Notes under the pieces: model-generated | What the model was told of the DNA's origin: nothing | What the model saw: the letters and a program-made list of their open reading frames with translations, nothing else | The model's database searches: none | Assembly: GCA_054661495.1 (NCBI GenBank) | Contig: BAAFSQ010000006.1 | Coordinates: forward strand, 1-64,000 | Reading direction: 5' to 3' | DNA length: 64,000 nt | Source: Zygophlyctis sp. KS116 | Taxonomy: Eukaryota; Chytridiomycota | Part shown: one piece after another, positions 48,901 through 59,595 of the stretch | Layout: each line of letters opens with the position of its first letter | How positions within the stretch are numbered: the stretch's first letter is position 1 | Made by a program: the position numbers and the translations under genes

Positions 48901-48965
48901 TGAATGAAAATTATCAAGTAGTAGATACTAACTCTATTTGTGAAGGAATAGCTGGATGGATATAA
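45943..48965 (+). CDS. Cyclic-nucleotide-binding domain + F-box + LRR protein
   Basis: Exons 45943-46450, 46477-46832, 46859-48641 and 48670-48965; introns 26, 26 and 28 nt; 980 aa. Residues about 85-205 form a CNB domain; its phosphate-binding cassette (GEIGVLFNTMRTATV) keeps the key Glu and Arg. The Thr after Arg is typical of cGMP-binding PKG sites. A Ser-rich linker follows, then an F-box-like stretch near 530 (LVRCLSFEDLFRLRGLCQ) and RNI-type LRRs (LKYLNLSDLWELSDVSLVA, ITHLDLSNCRKITNKGLL) to the end, with an acidic insertion between repeats. It suggests a ubiquitin-ligase receptor gated by a cyclic nucleotide. The phosphodiesterase gene starts 164 bp away on the other strand. Confidence 0.88.
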
Positions 48966-49062
48966 TCATTATTGTCAGTTTAATAAACAAGCAATATCCA
49001 ATACACAAAATACTTGAGACCGATCGGGTTAAAAACCTTCACGTGGGTTTGTTTACAAACAA

Positions 49063-51570
49063 ATGAAATTAGATGCCGCGATTGAATATTCTATTCAACG
49101 GTCCACTACAAAGGACCTGAAACCGTTAAAACCAAAACACATACAAAGTATTTTCATTAATTTAACTGTTAGATATAACCATGGCCACTGCTCAGCGGGA
49201 TGTCCAAATGTCTGATTTGTTTAGATGCTTTGGTGGGAGACTGAAAGAGTCTTCTTCAATAGTGACTCTAAAGACATTGTTGCTCATTCATATCATGATA
49301 AGAGAAGGCTCCCATGAAAGAGTTTTGGGCTATTTGGCTTCTAATCCTGGACTAGTTGATGTTTATCATCTTAAGGATAAGTATGATCAGTTGAGAAATG
49401 TTCAGGAATACTCTGAATTCTTAGAGGAAAGAGTTGCTGCTTTTAAAAATGTGAAGGAGGACTTTGTAAAGGGGAAAGCGGCAATGATTACTTATTATAA
49501 ACATGAGCCATTGGATGAACAAAAGTTGAAGAGTATTCAAAGCTTACAACTCCTGATTGAAGCAGGAGCTAAATGTTCAGTATGCTGGTTTTATTTTAAT
49601 TTTGATAGTGTTTTGTTGATGATTGGCGATCAGATAATCCTATTCAGATTCAGGCTTTTAGACTGATTGTTGGCGATATGATTGGGCTTTTCCATTTATT
49701 AAACGAGGCAGTACTAAGGTTATTGGCTGGATTCTTTGAATTGGAAAAGCCTTTGGCAAAACTGGGGCTTGAGATATATAAGAACTTTGCTGATCAGACT
49801 AAAAGAGTGACAGGATTTTTTGAACAAGCGGGAAGAGTTTCGGTGGAAATAGGTGTTAGAATTCCTGTTTTCAAACAGGTAAGTTTTCATTTGATGTTAT
49901 TCTTCTCCCAAAGGGGAAATATTGTTTTTGTATTCTTATTCATAGGCTCCAGCTTCACTCGTAAGTACTTTGTCAGACCACATAAAAGCTCCAAACTTTG
50001 AAGAGCAAAGAGTTATAGCAAGAGAGCAAAAGGCAATGAAAGCTTTGGCGGGGAAAAAATCGAAAAAGAATAAATCAAATAAGGATCTGTCTCGTATTTT
50101 TTCATTTATTAATATTTAGGATCTGGCTCAGCTTCTTCACTTGATAGTCAGACAGAATTGGAAAAGTCATCAGCTCCGGCAACTGCAGGGGCCGAGAATG
50201 ATCTTAGGAAAAAGATAGCACTTAAAGCAGATCCTGTTCTCATTGACTTCTTTGCTTCAATAGATGAGGAGGTTCAGGCCTTTGAATCAGACGCTAATCA
50301 GGCTCAATATGGAGATGTAGGCTCGGTATGGTATCCACAGCAGTTTGGACAAGACCAAGGAAATGGAAATTCTCCACTCGGAAGCATGTATGGACTCACC
50401 GAGACCGCTAAGACTCAAGCCCAAATTCAAAAGCAATTACAGCAAACAGAACAAATGTTTGCTTCTGCTGGATTTTCTATCCAGCCGGCTGGATTGGGAT
50501 ACCCTGCTCCATCAAACCAGTCCTCGTTCAATGGTTTGCCAGAAGGTGCCAAAATGGCTCCAAATCCTTTTATGCCCCCTTCGCAAAATTTCGCAAATTC
50601 CTCTTCAGCCCAACCTTTTTCGTCAGCAGGATCCACAAACATGCAGAGTCAGCCTTTTAGGGGTCACCAGTCATCTCCTCTTGGGACATCACAAGCTCCA
50701 TTTGGGAATTCTCTTAACTATGGCTCTCAGCAGCAAGTAGTGTCCAATCAGCCAGCTGTATTTCAAACTCAGCCTTTTGGCGCTCCTACAGTTTCTCTTT
50801 CAAATACATATATGAATCCATTTGCTTTCAGTCAGGCACAATCGAATACAGCCCCTTTGAACCCTTTCGGTACTTCCTCTAATTCCAACCAGCCTGTGAA
50901 TCTGAATTTCAAGATGGGTGCTTTTATCCCAACACAAGCTCCGACTCAGCCCTCAACATATTCTTCTTTGCCAAGATCCAACACTGCTCAGCCTATGGTT
51001 CCTCCGAAAAATGTAGATCTTTTTGGGGATCTAGCTTCTCTGGACTTATCATATACTACGCATGCACAGAACAAGATTCCTTCTCAACCCCAACCATCAT
51101 ATACACAGTTTGGTGCATTTGGTGGAAATGTCAGTGGTCAGTTTCCAGGATTGCAAGCTGATAGAAATCTACAATCCCAGCCGCCAGTTTCTTTCCCCCC
51201 TTTTGGAGCCGGTCAGTCTGGAGGTCAAAGTATGAACGACCCATTCAATCCTTTTGGAACTGCACAAAAGGCCTATAGCCCTCCAGTAGCTGCTGCAAAT
51301 CCACAAGCATCGAACCCATTTGGAAATTTAGATTTTGGAGGAAACCTTTCAGGTGGATCTAGTACTGCTTCTAATTCATATGGTAACTATATAGTTAGTA
51401 GTAGCAGCAATGCTCAACCGCAAACCTTGTTTGATCCCCGCTCGAATGCCAATGGAACAGCCTCAGATCCTTTTACAAGGCCATCTCAGAATCAAGATTT
51501 ATTTGCACACGACCCATTTTCCATGCCGCTGCAAAACTCAACTAATGGATTTGGATTTCAAAAAAAATAG
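49063..51570 (+). CDS. YAP1801: AP180/CALM-type ANTH endocytic adaptor
   Basis: Exons 49063-49147, 49173-49579, 49609-49878, 49946-50093 and 50120-51570; introns 25, 29, 67 and 26 nt; 786 aa. The ANTH domain (1-260) starts MKLDAAIEYSIQRSTTKD and has the phosphoinositide-binding KPKH motif, SSIVTLKTLLLIHIMIREG and DWRSDNPIQIQAFRLIVGD. The tail is Gln/Ser/Pro-rich with many NPF motifs (EH-domain ligands) and DPF motifs. It recruits clathrin to PIP2-rich plasma membrane. The symbol is by homology to the yeast pair YAP1801/1802. Confidence 0.92.
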
Positions 51571-51789
51571 CTTATATAGTTATAGTAGATGAAAATGAAT
51601 TGATGACAAATTGAATTAGTTTTTCTGTGAGAAGCAGGAATTTTAAGGTTGGTCGCAACAGAATTTATAATTAGGAAATTTTATTTGATTATGGAATGTT
51701 GATAATAAATAGGTAATTTTGTTTCGTTATTGAGTTTGTGACTGCGTTTTTCAGGCCGTGAGGGAGCCTTTCTAATAATATGAACGATA

Positions 51790-53460
51790 CTAAAAATAAA
51801 ATACCTCGGAGACAATAGCTAGAAGTGACTTCAATTTATCTACTTCTTTTCGGACATCTTGCTGATATTTATACATGCTCTATTATAAATATACTAATCA
51901 TTATACCTTATCATGCAACAAAATATATGGTGCATCCGCATTTTTTGTGCATGCCTCTAAGATAGCTTGTTCCTGATAAACTCTATGGGTTAAGATAAAA
52001 ATACTTACTTTGAAATTTTTAACTCCTCCAATTGTTTGATTGATTTATCATACTCTTCTAGTATCAGATCCCACTTATTTTTCTTGTTTTTTAAAGATTC
52101 TAGAATCTCATCAAGTGGAAGTAACGTAACCTGCCCAGATTTTGAGTCCTGCTTTATTCCAAATATACCATCAAGAAATTGAATAAAGGGGTGATTGCTT
52201 TTAACTAATGATGTTGAAACCTTAACTCTGGGATTTATATTCCTCTAGTCAAATATATGATAACCATCTTACCATTTTTTCGTCATGATCAGTTTTCCAG
52301 GCTTCCATTTCAATTTCAAATGCCTGTGCTAGACTAATCATATGTATCAAATGAGTTCTTTCAGCTGAAATTTTTTGAATCAAAGAATTGATTGCCAGAG
52401 AATAATTTTGTAATATATTTTGAATCTGAATATTATTTCTCGTAAAATATTTACCGAATCTATTCTGGTTAAAATCTGGTTACTAATATAAATAGAATTG
52501 TCGCTTAATTTTTGGTGTAATGGCATCATCATTGTATAAGATGCCTTTTGAGCTATGAGAACATTAATATCCTTGAGTGTAGCCTTGATCTTTGATGATA
52601 ATCCAAATTTAGCCTCAAAACCTGAAGTATCTTGACTACTTTCAGTCATTAAAATGTCTTCTAAAGGCGCCCTTTGGTTTAATAACTCCATCTGAGACTC
52701 TAGTTCTACGAGTTTCAGTTTGTGACTTAACTGATTCATAAAAGAAATTATATATCTATGTTTGGTTAGCTTGATATATTACTGCGAGCGTAATTCATCT
52801 AGTTCAAAGCAGACTTGTTTGCCTAATTCATATTGTTTTAGTTGTGATACCATAATTTGATAAGTGGCTAATAGCGAATTCACATTATTCGTGCAATTGA
52901 TCTTAAATTCCTTTAAATAATCCCTTTTTTGAAATATGTATTCTATGGTCAAGGACAAATATGGCTACCTTTAGACTCTATAAGTTTCAATTCGTCATTA
53001 ATACGGCCAACAACACGATTGATGCAATGATTAATCTAAATCATGATTAAACAAATGATACCTTTTCACTAGTCTCAGCAATCATATGGTCCTTGTAAAC
53101 TATTTTTTCTCTTTTTTGATTAATCAGAGCCTTTAATTCAGCGTTTGTTTGACTAGTATCGTACATTGACAACTTTAGGCTATTACATTTAGATTTTATA
53201 TTTTGCGATTCCCGATCTAGCTGTAGAATATGGTCTTCAAGTACATCTAGTTCATTATTAGATGTTTTGGTTGATAGTCCGTTCCATTGACGGATTTGAG
53301 TATCCGCGTCCAGAATTGGAATTGATTCTATTCGTTCAAAGAGCCAATTAATGAATGGACTATTTAGACTAGATATCCATTCTAATTTCGCAAACAATGA
53401 AACATCATCATTTCCAACGCTGAAGCCATTATCAAGGAGAAAATCAACAAATAAATTCAT
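51790..53460 (-). CDS. HAUS3: HAUS3-like augmin subunit
   Basis: Exons 53460-53062, 53035-52969, 52942-52783, 52755-52455, 52425-52273, 52244-52009, 51982-51907 and 51879-51790; introns 26-29 nt; 493 aa. The N-terminus (LFVDFLLDNGFSVG, FAKLEWISSLNSPFINWLF, ILDADTQIRQWNGLS) has the HAUS3 layout, followed by coiled coil to the end. Augmin nucleates microtubules from existing ones in the spindle. The protein is shorter than human HAUS3 (about 600 aa). The last codons are uncertain: a 33-nt intron could replace the terminal VFYF. It starts 31 bp after the ARP9 stop on the same strand. Confidence 0.72.
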
Positions 53461-53491
53461 TATATTTTAAGTCCGATTCACGCCAAAACTC

Positions 53492-54661
53492 TCATTTTGA
53501 ATGGACAACTGTCGGTCCAGACTCATTATAATCAGCCTAAAATCAATTATTCATAAAACTTACTCTTGTGATGTAATTAGCAGGAGATATTAATGTGCAT
53601 TTTGCAGTGACTGAACCTCCTACATATCCCATATCTTGAGGACGTTCCCTGAAATTTGTAAAATAATCTGGAATTTTCATCCATCCAAGTTCTTTAGCTT
53701 GAAATTCAGAAGACGTTTCAGAAGCAGCCAAGTAAATAGCACATTCAGCTTCTATTCTATCCTTTATACAAGAAATTGCAGCTAGTCCACCTGATAAAGC
53801 AATATTTTCCCAGAGAAAAAGTCTTTTTTCAGGTTCTCCTGAAGCTCGAACACATTCTGACATTGCTTCTGGAAGTGAAGGGATATCTTTTCTTGCTATA
53901 GTTGGATCAAAAAGTACATCCAGGCATGAAACTCTGATTTTTGAACTTATAGGAACATTAATTCCATTAATCTGTACTTGTTTAGGATCAGATTCACCAT
54001 TATTAATTCCAACAATGAGATCAGGAGTTTCCAGAATTTCTTTTAAAAACTTTTCTTGAATTGAATCCTTTTTCCAGACATTTTTAAAGTCTGCATCTTG
54101 AAGTAAGAGGAATTCCAAGTGTTTTAAAATATCTTTTCCGCCGACTGGTAAAGCAATTGCAGCATATCTTACTACATTATTTTCAAAAATAGCTGTTATA
54201 TCTACTATAAGCTGATTAAAAGTACCACATTTGTCATAACCTAAATCCAAGACTAAGCCGGATGTGGCACCATATCCATACAGAGTCGCCAGAGGTTGTT
54301 CGATAAAGACGAGACCAGAAAAGTTACATACTTCAAACATGTATTGTGCAGTTTCTTCAATCATGAGTTTCGACCAAGATAATGGCATTAATACAGCAAC
54401 CAAGTAATCATTTTTGATTCTAGAAATCCCAAACTTTTTAATCGTTGCATGAAATAATAAATCATGAAAACATTTGGCATGATTAATTTGTCCATTCTTG
54501 ATTGACTGAATTTTCTTTAAATTAGCATTTTCCAGTGGCACAAAACCGCCGTCTGTTTCCCATCCACTTGCCGATAGTTGGTTTTCCGGCAAATCAATGT
54601 ATGAAGCCACATTGCATTTAATAGTGTTGGATCCTGGATCTAAAACTAGATGATTTGACAT
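53492..54661 (-). CDS. ARP9: Actin-related protein ARP9-like
   Basis: Exons 54661-53564 and 53536-53492 with a 27-nt intron; 380 aa. Degenerate actin fold: LVLDPGSNTIKCNV, IEQPLATLYGYGATSGLVLDL, NIALSGGLAAI. The C-terminus KIPDYFTNF, YVGGSVTAKC and, after splicing, NYITRADYNESGPTVV matches fungal Arp9, which pairs with Arp7-type actin in SWI/SNF and RSC. Reading through the intron would lose the DYNExGP end. SWI1 of the same complex lies about 14 kb away. The ATG at 54661 replaces an upstream TTG. Confidence 0.82.
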
Positions 54662-54757
54662 AAAAACACAAATTCTCAATCCTCAACGGTTGCCCTAGAA
54701 CTGATTATGCATTACTGATACATTGAATACATTTTAATAGATTGCAGAAACATAAAC

Positions 54758-56110
54758 TTACTGGCTCTTACCACTCGAAAGAGAAATCATTCTAGCCTTT
54801 GAAACAGATGAAGGTGCACGAAATGATTCAATTTCACTTAATAAAGCAGCAGCAGTTGTGCGTTTCTTTGAATCTTTGATTAAAAGTCTTGACATTATTG
54901 ATAAAAATATCGGTGACACTCTTTCTCCTCCTTCAGGAAACTTTATTTCCGTAAAATCAAGAATTTCTCTGGTTAGAAATTCTGTATTTTCTATTTGTGA
55001 CCATGGAACTCTTGAATAACACAAGAAATACAAAATTATTCCTAGAGACCACATATCCTAAATTATAATTTTTCATAAAAATCATACAGCTTTTGGAGAA
55101 TGTTCACCATCAAAATGGCCAAAGTCATCTTGAAAAAGTAATTCAGGTGGCATAAACTCTAGAGTACCTGTGGCACCTGTTCTCTCATGCAGATCTTGTT
55201 CATTCATGACTTCTGATTCACCAAAATCAGAGACTAATACTGTCGGAAGACCGCCAGGATTGTTCTTTAGTAGCAAATTACTAGGTTTTAAATCTCTATG
55301 TATGATTCCATGAGCATGTAAATGAGCAAGACCAGATGTTATATCTACAAAAAATTTCCAAATTTCATAGGCTGTTAAATATCTTACTTTTTTTCCAGAC
55401 TCATCATATCCTATTCCGCCGACTGAACTTGCAGGTGAAGAAGATGGTCCCTGTTCAGATAATTTGAATAATTTTGTCCTGAATTTCACTTTTTCCTTTT
55501 CTGGATCAAATGGAGGATCCCATTCAACATGTAGATATTCTTCTAAGTTTCCCCCATCCGCTAGTTCCATTAGAATAAAGAGACATGGAACTTTAGGACT
55601 AAAAGATGATAATTGACGATCTTCCATCCATGCATGCTTGTATTCTATAATGTTATTATGCCTTAATTTCTCTAGTAATTTGACTTCTGATAATATCCTT
55701 TCAAGCCATAATTGAGAATTACCAACAGGAATCGCCTTTACAGCGAATTTCCCCAAAGAAATTCCATTTAGTACATGAGATACCTGAAAGACTGATCCAT
55801 TCTTCCCTCTTGTCCTTGAAATATCATGGAATTACCTTCCCAACTGACATTCCTGAATGAAAAACTTATTAAAATATCCCTGTGCAGTTTCGAGAGACTC
55901 TGATAAAAGTCTAAAATAATCATGAGATATGAATCCATCATTTAATGGACGATTGCATCTTGGACAAACATTCTCACTTTAAATTATATTATAAAATTAC
56001 TCTGACGATCTTTGAATTGACAAAACATTTGCTGATCGATTGAATAAAACCATCGAGTCCGATCGCTGATAGAGCACAGCCCAATTCATAAGTTCAACAT
56101 CTTTTGACAT
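54758..56110 (-). CDS. IKS1: IKS1-like protein kinase
   Basis: Exons 56110-56001, 55976-55836, 55808-55088 and 55057-54758; introns 24, 27 and 30 nt; 423 aa. The N-terminal part has a zinc-binding pair (VCPRCNRPLNDGFISHDYF) typical of Iks1. Kinase motifs are intact: LGRGKNGSVFQV, FAVKAI, LMELADGGNLEEYL, IIHRDLKPSNLLL, VSDFGES and DMWSLGIILYFL. The yeast homologue is of poorly known function. Its ATG is only 2 bp after the stop codon of the upstream FN3 gene on the same strand. Confidence 0.88.
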
Positions 56111-56112
56111 TT

Positions 56113-57204
56113 TCAATCAGTTAACAGATCCACCCACGCCCTGGCCACTTGAGTCTCATCTGCACTATCATCACTAGATACATTCCTATCCTCTATAGAT
56201 AAATCTTGTTTGACTCCATAAACATCCCTAGACTTCATCTTCAATCTACACAATTGTCCTAGTAAATGCTTCATAAAAGATATACGCTCCCTAATAACTG
56301 AAATACGGTCTTCAAGCCCTGCCAAGTGCTGTTTTCTTTTATCAAGAGCTTCTTCCAAATCTTTAACTTCTGAAATATATTCTTCTTTTATGCTTGTCAG
56401 TCTGTCAACTGATTCGCAATGTTTCTTTTTCAAATTAGAAATATTAAGCGAAATAATCTTGATGTCTGATTTTAAGTCTGATTTCACTTGTTTCTTTAGT
56501 AGTAAGTCTTGCTTCACTTTTTCAAGCCTTCTATTTTCCAATAAAAGTTCTTTTTCAATTTTAGATTTTTGATTGAGAATAATCTTCTTGTTTCCTTCAA
56601 GTGTTTTTAAATTACGAAGTAAAGTTGGCCTTTCCAGATTCAGAGACTCGTATAATGCTTTTGCTTTATTTATAGAGTTTAAATATTCTGATTTCTTATC
56701 ATTATAACTCTTTTGCACTGACATGTATATATTTTGAAGCGATTCTACCTGTAATCGAATCAACTTTAGCCTTGAATCTTTTTTTGAAATAGTTTCATGT
56801 TCCCTAGTTTTTAGAGATTCTGGAATTGAATTAATTTCATATAAAAGTCCCTCTCTTTCGCTATAAACTTGTGTTGTTGCGCTTGATAAAACATCATCCT
56901 CTATATCTTTTTTATAAGAGCTTGTAGAAATTTTGATTTTCTTTGATGGATAAAACTTTGAGTTTTTAATTTGACACCAAATTCTGATATCATAGTCTTC
57001 ATTTGGTTCTAATTCAGAAATCTTTACTCCTTTATCCTTGACATCTACTTGTCCGATAAATAAACCATTAACTTGAATCATCATTTTAGTAACTTTTTGT
57101 GTATTAACTGATGATGTATTTGTCCATAGTATTACAACTGATTGACTTGTAGTTTCACAAACAATATATTCCAAAAATGATAGCGGATAAATATTGTAAA
57201 ACAT
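56113..57204 (-). CDS. Fibronectin-III/coiled-coil protein
   Basis: One open frame; 363 aa from the ATG at 57204. Residues about 5-100 look like an FN3 domain (LEYIVCETTSQSVVILWTN, ELEPNEDYDIRIWC), followed by a long coiled coil and an acidic C-terminus. The same open frame continues upstream through a hydrophobic stretch to 57281. There it can be joined by a 24-nt GT-AG gap (57282-57305) to the preceding membrane-protein gene, giving a single 535-aa protein. Filamentous fungi have FN3 proteins with an N-terminal membrane anchor, which favours the join; the independent start is kept because it needs no extra assumption. Confidence 0.6.
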   Translation of the reverse strand: MFYNIYPLSFLEYIVCETTSQSVVILWTNTSSVNTQKVTKMMIQVNGLFIGQVDVKDKGVKISELEPNEDYDIRIWCQIKNSKFYPSKKIKISTSSYKKDIEDDVLSSATTQVYSEREGLLYEINSIPESLKTREHETISKKDSRLKLIRLQVESLQNIYMSVQKSYNDKKSEYLNSINKAKALYESLNLERPTLLRNLKTLEGNKKIILNQKSKIEKELLLENRRLEKVKQDLLLKKQVKSDLKSDIKIISLNISNLKKKHCESVDRLTSIKEEYISEVKDLEEALDKRKQHLAGLEDRISVIRERISFMKHLLGQLCRLKMKSRDVYGVKQDLSIEDRNVSSDDSADETQVARAWVDLLTD

Positions 57205-57291
57205 GTAACAAAAATGATAAAAATAGCATGAATACAAAATGTACAATCTCCAAAAACAATATACCAAGAGCGATCCAAGGCCTTACATGAG

Positions 57292-57744
57292 TCATTTCAA
57301 CTTACCCAAAGAGTTTAGTAACTGATTCGACGCATAATATTTTTGTTCATGAGTAGTTAGCCAAGAATTTAATAAAATCGTCTGTGTAAGATGGGCGACA
57401 AACACAAATCCCCAAGTTTTTAATTGAATTTCACCACTAGTAAGTGGATATTTAGCTTCTAATTGAAGTATTGCAAGGCCGTAGAGGAACCCGATATTTA
57501 AAAGATCCAATGTAAAATAATGTATGTACTTGTAGCAGTATACGGTTGAAGTTATCATTAGAAAACATGTGAAAAGTCCGAACAACAGCGACGTTTCTTT
57601 AAGACTTTTATATAATCCAACGGAATTCATTGTAAATAGTAGAGTCCCTTCTACGGGAGAGTCTGTCCATGCTCTTATACCAAAAATGATGGAGTACATG
57701 ACCAGAAATCCCAAAATTGGGAGATTAGATTCCTCTTTCACCAT
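57292..57744 (-). CDS. Small multi-span membrane protein
   Basis: Open frame of 150 aa with about four hydrophobic spans (GFLVMYSIIFGIRAW, TSLLFGLFTCFLMITSTVY, LLNIGFLYGLAIL, WGFVFVAHLTQTILL). No family recognised. It may be the N-terminal part of the FN3/coiled-coil protein: splicing at 57305/57282 keeps frame and skips the stop at 57292. Confidence 0.6.
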   Translation of the reverse strand: MVKEESNLPILGFLVMYSIIFGIRAWTDSPVEGTLLFTMNSVGLYKSLKETSLLFGLFTCFLMITSTVYCYKYIHYFTLDLLNIGFLYGLAILQLEAKYPLTSGEIQLKTWGFVFVAHLTQTILLNSWLTTHEQKYYASNQLLNSLGKLK

Positions 57745-57804
57745 TTTTTTGGTAAGAAGCGCGCAAATTTTAAATGATGAAAATTTTTATTTCTCTTTCT
57801 GGCT

Positions 57805-59271
57805 TTAATCTTTACCGAGACTAATATGTTCTTTCAGACTTTTAATAATAGACTGGTAATTGTCTGAGTTGATTTCAAAGCCTTTATGAGTAAAAACACT
57901 TCTTCCTCGGAATGCAGCCAATAATGCACCTTTCAAATCTTCATTACTGATGTAATTTTCCTTTAATCCTTCCTTTAATGTTTTTGGGAAATGGCGTGAT
58001 CCTTTGAATGCCAAAAAATAAAGAGTAATGTTATTCCAGATTTTCTTATCTTTTGCAGCATTCATCAAACCCCGCATCGACTTGGTTAAAGAAGATAAAT
58101 CATCAATTATATCATATGCAAATTCCAATTTTTCTAATCTAACGGCTATAATTTCAAAAAAAGTATTCAAAAAGTCTCTGACAGTCTCAGGATCTCCAAT
58201 TGCAGCAACATCTCTTAGGATTTTGAAGCCCATCCTAGTATTAGTAATTTTGGATAGTTTCTTTGCATCTTGTAATCCTAATTTTTCAAACAGAAAAGTA
58301 GACACTGAAATGTCAGCATGATCATCACAATGAATGTATCCAGTTTTTGCCCACATTGTATTAGGATCCTCATTGATAAAATCCTGAATATGTGAAGGTA
58401 AGTTAGAAATTATACCAGGTGATTGTTTCAAGGGGAGATTACCATCCTCGTAAAAGATTTTTATAATACTTAAACCTCCAGTTTCTATACTTCTAAGGAA
58501 AGCAGCCTGGTACACGGATGACCCTTTACTAAAATCAGTACTTCTAATATTTTCAATAGATTCACCCTGTTTTACAAATCCTAAAATGAAAAATGTTACT
58601 GGGCTAGATTCTAAATGAGATATGCTTATCGCCTCATCCAGATTTTCAAGTAATTCAGGCATTCCAATGATAATTTTAACAGCATCTTCATTCCCAAATT
58701 CAATCACATCAAGGACAAACTGATACCTTTTTATATTCTTCACAAACGAAACATCAGGAAGAAGAGATCTTATAGCATTCCAAATACCCTCATTCTTTTG
58801 ATTGGATTTGGATTTGGATGGAATAAGGAGATCCCTTATCATCTGAAACCTTTCATCTGCTTTGTAATCTTTGAAATCAAAAGTTTTTGATGTGACTTCT
58901 ATAGAATCTTCGACCACAATCTGTAAAAATTCATAATCTTGAGCAGCGATTGCCATTTTCAACAAGAACTCTTGATGATCAAGTGTCAACTTCTTCAACT
59001 CTTGCAACCGATCCTTCACATCCCCTTGAATAACATTTTTCATAATATTTTGCCATTCCCCAATCTCAGAATCTGGATTATTTTTTCTCATGATTGAGCC
59101 TCTTTGTTTCTTCTTCAGAATTGGATTAACAATTGCTGCCACATCAGCAGAGAATGAACTAGCGACTGCATTAGTAATGGAAGTAACTGAATTAGAGGAA
59201 GGAGCAATTTTCAAATCATTTTGAGTAGCTGCAATGCCTGTTGAAAAGATGAAAAGATGAAGTAGATGCAT
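57805..59271 (-). CDS. Secreted helical-repeat protein, candidate effector
   Basis: Intronless, 488 aa from the ATG at 59271, directly before a signal peptide (HLLHLFIFSTGIAAT); the open frame extends to a GTG upstream. A Ser/Thr-rich region with KKKQRGS is followed by degenerate helical repeats (HQEFLLKMAIAAQDYEFLQI, GFKILRDVAAIGDPETV, EDLKGALLAAFRG). It resembles the two secreted genes at 26.3-29.1 kb in size, lack of introns and repeat style, though direct similarity is low. No known family. Confidence 0.78.
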   Translation of the reverse strand: MHLLHLFIFSTGIAATQNDLKIAPSSNSVTSITNAVASSFSADVAAIVNPILKKKQRGSIMRKNNPDSEIGEWQNIMKNVIQGDVKDRLQELKKLTLDHQEFLLKMAIAAQDYEFLQIVVEDSIEVTSKTFDFKDYKADERFQMIRDLLIPSKSKSNQKNEGIWNAIRSLLPDVSFVKNIKRYQFVLDVIEFGNEDAVKIIIGMPELLENLDEAISISHLESSPVTFFILGFVKQGESIENIRSTDFSKGSSVYQAAFLRSIETGGLSIIKIFYEDGNLPLKQSPGIISNLPSHIQDFINEDPNTMWAKTGYIHCDDHADISVSTFLFEKLGLQDAKKLSKITNTRMGFKILRDVAAIGDPETVRDFLNTFFEIIAVRLEKLEFAYDIIDDLSSLTKSMRGLMNAAKDKKIWNNITLYFLAFKGSRHFPKTLKEGLKENYISNEDLKGALLAAFRGRSVFTHKGFEINSDNYQSIIKSLKEHISLGKD

Positions 59272-59595
59272 TAAAATCTGAAAATTTGAATGAGAATTTG
59301 ATTTGCGAATATTCACACCATGGTTAAAAATGGTTACAAGATGATTTTTATGAATGATTGGAGCTGCAGCGAATCATTTACTATATAAAAAATCTTGTCC
59401 GATAATCTAGAAAATCGTGATTTTTAGACTTTTTAGAGAAAAAAGGTAATTTACCGCAATCTAACTATTATGATTAGATATACTTTACAACCATTCAAGT
59501 AAGATTCGCTAGGCTTACTAGGATCAGTAGCAAATGTTGAATAAACTGATAAATTCAAGTGGCCGTTGTACTCTTAGGGTTACTGATTGAAAACG
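59272..59595. other. Intergenic divergent promoter region
   Basis: 324 AT-rich bases between a secreted-protein gene and YVH1. Short AT runs and a partial repeat (ATGGTTAAAAATGGTTACA) are seen; no gene, RNA or clear element. Confidence 0.5.
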
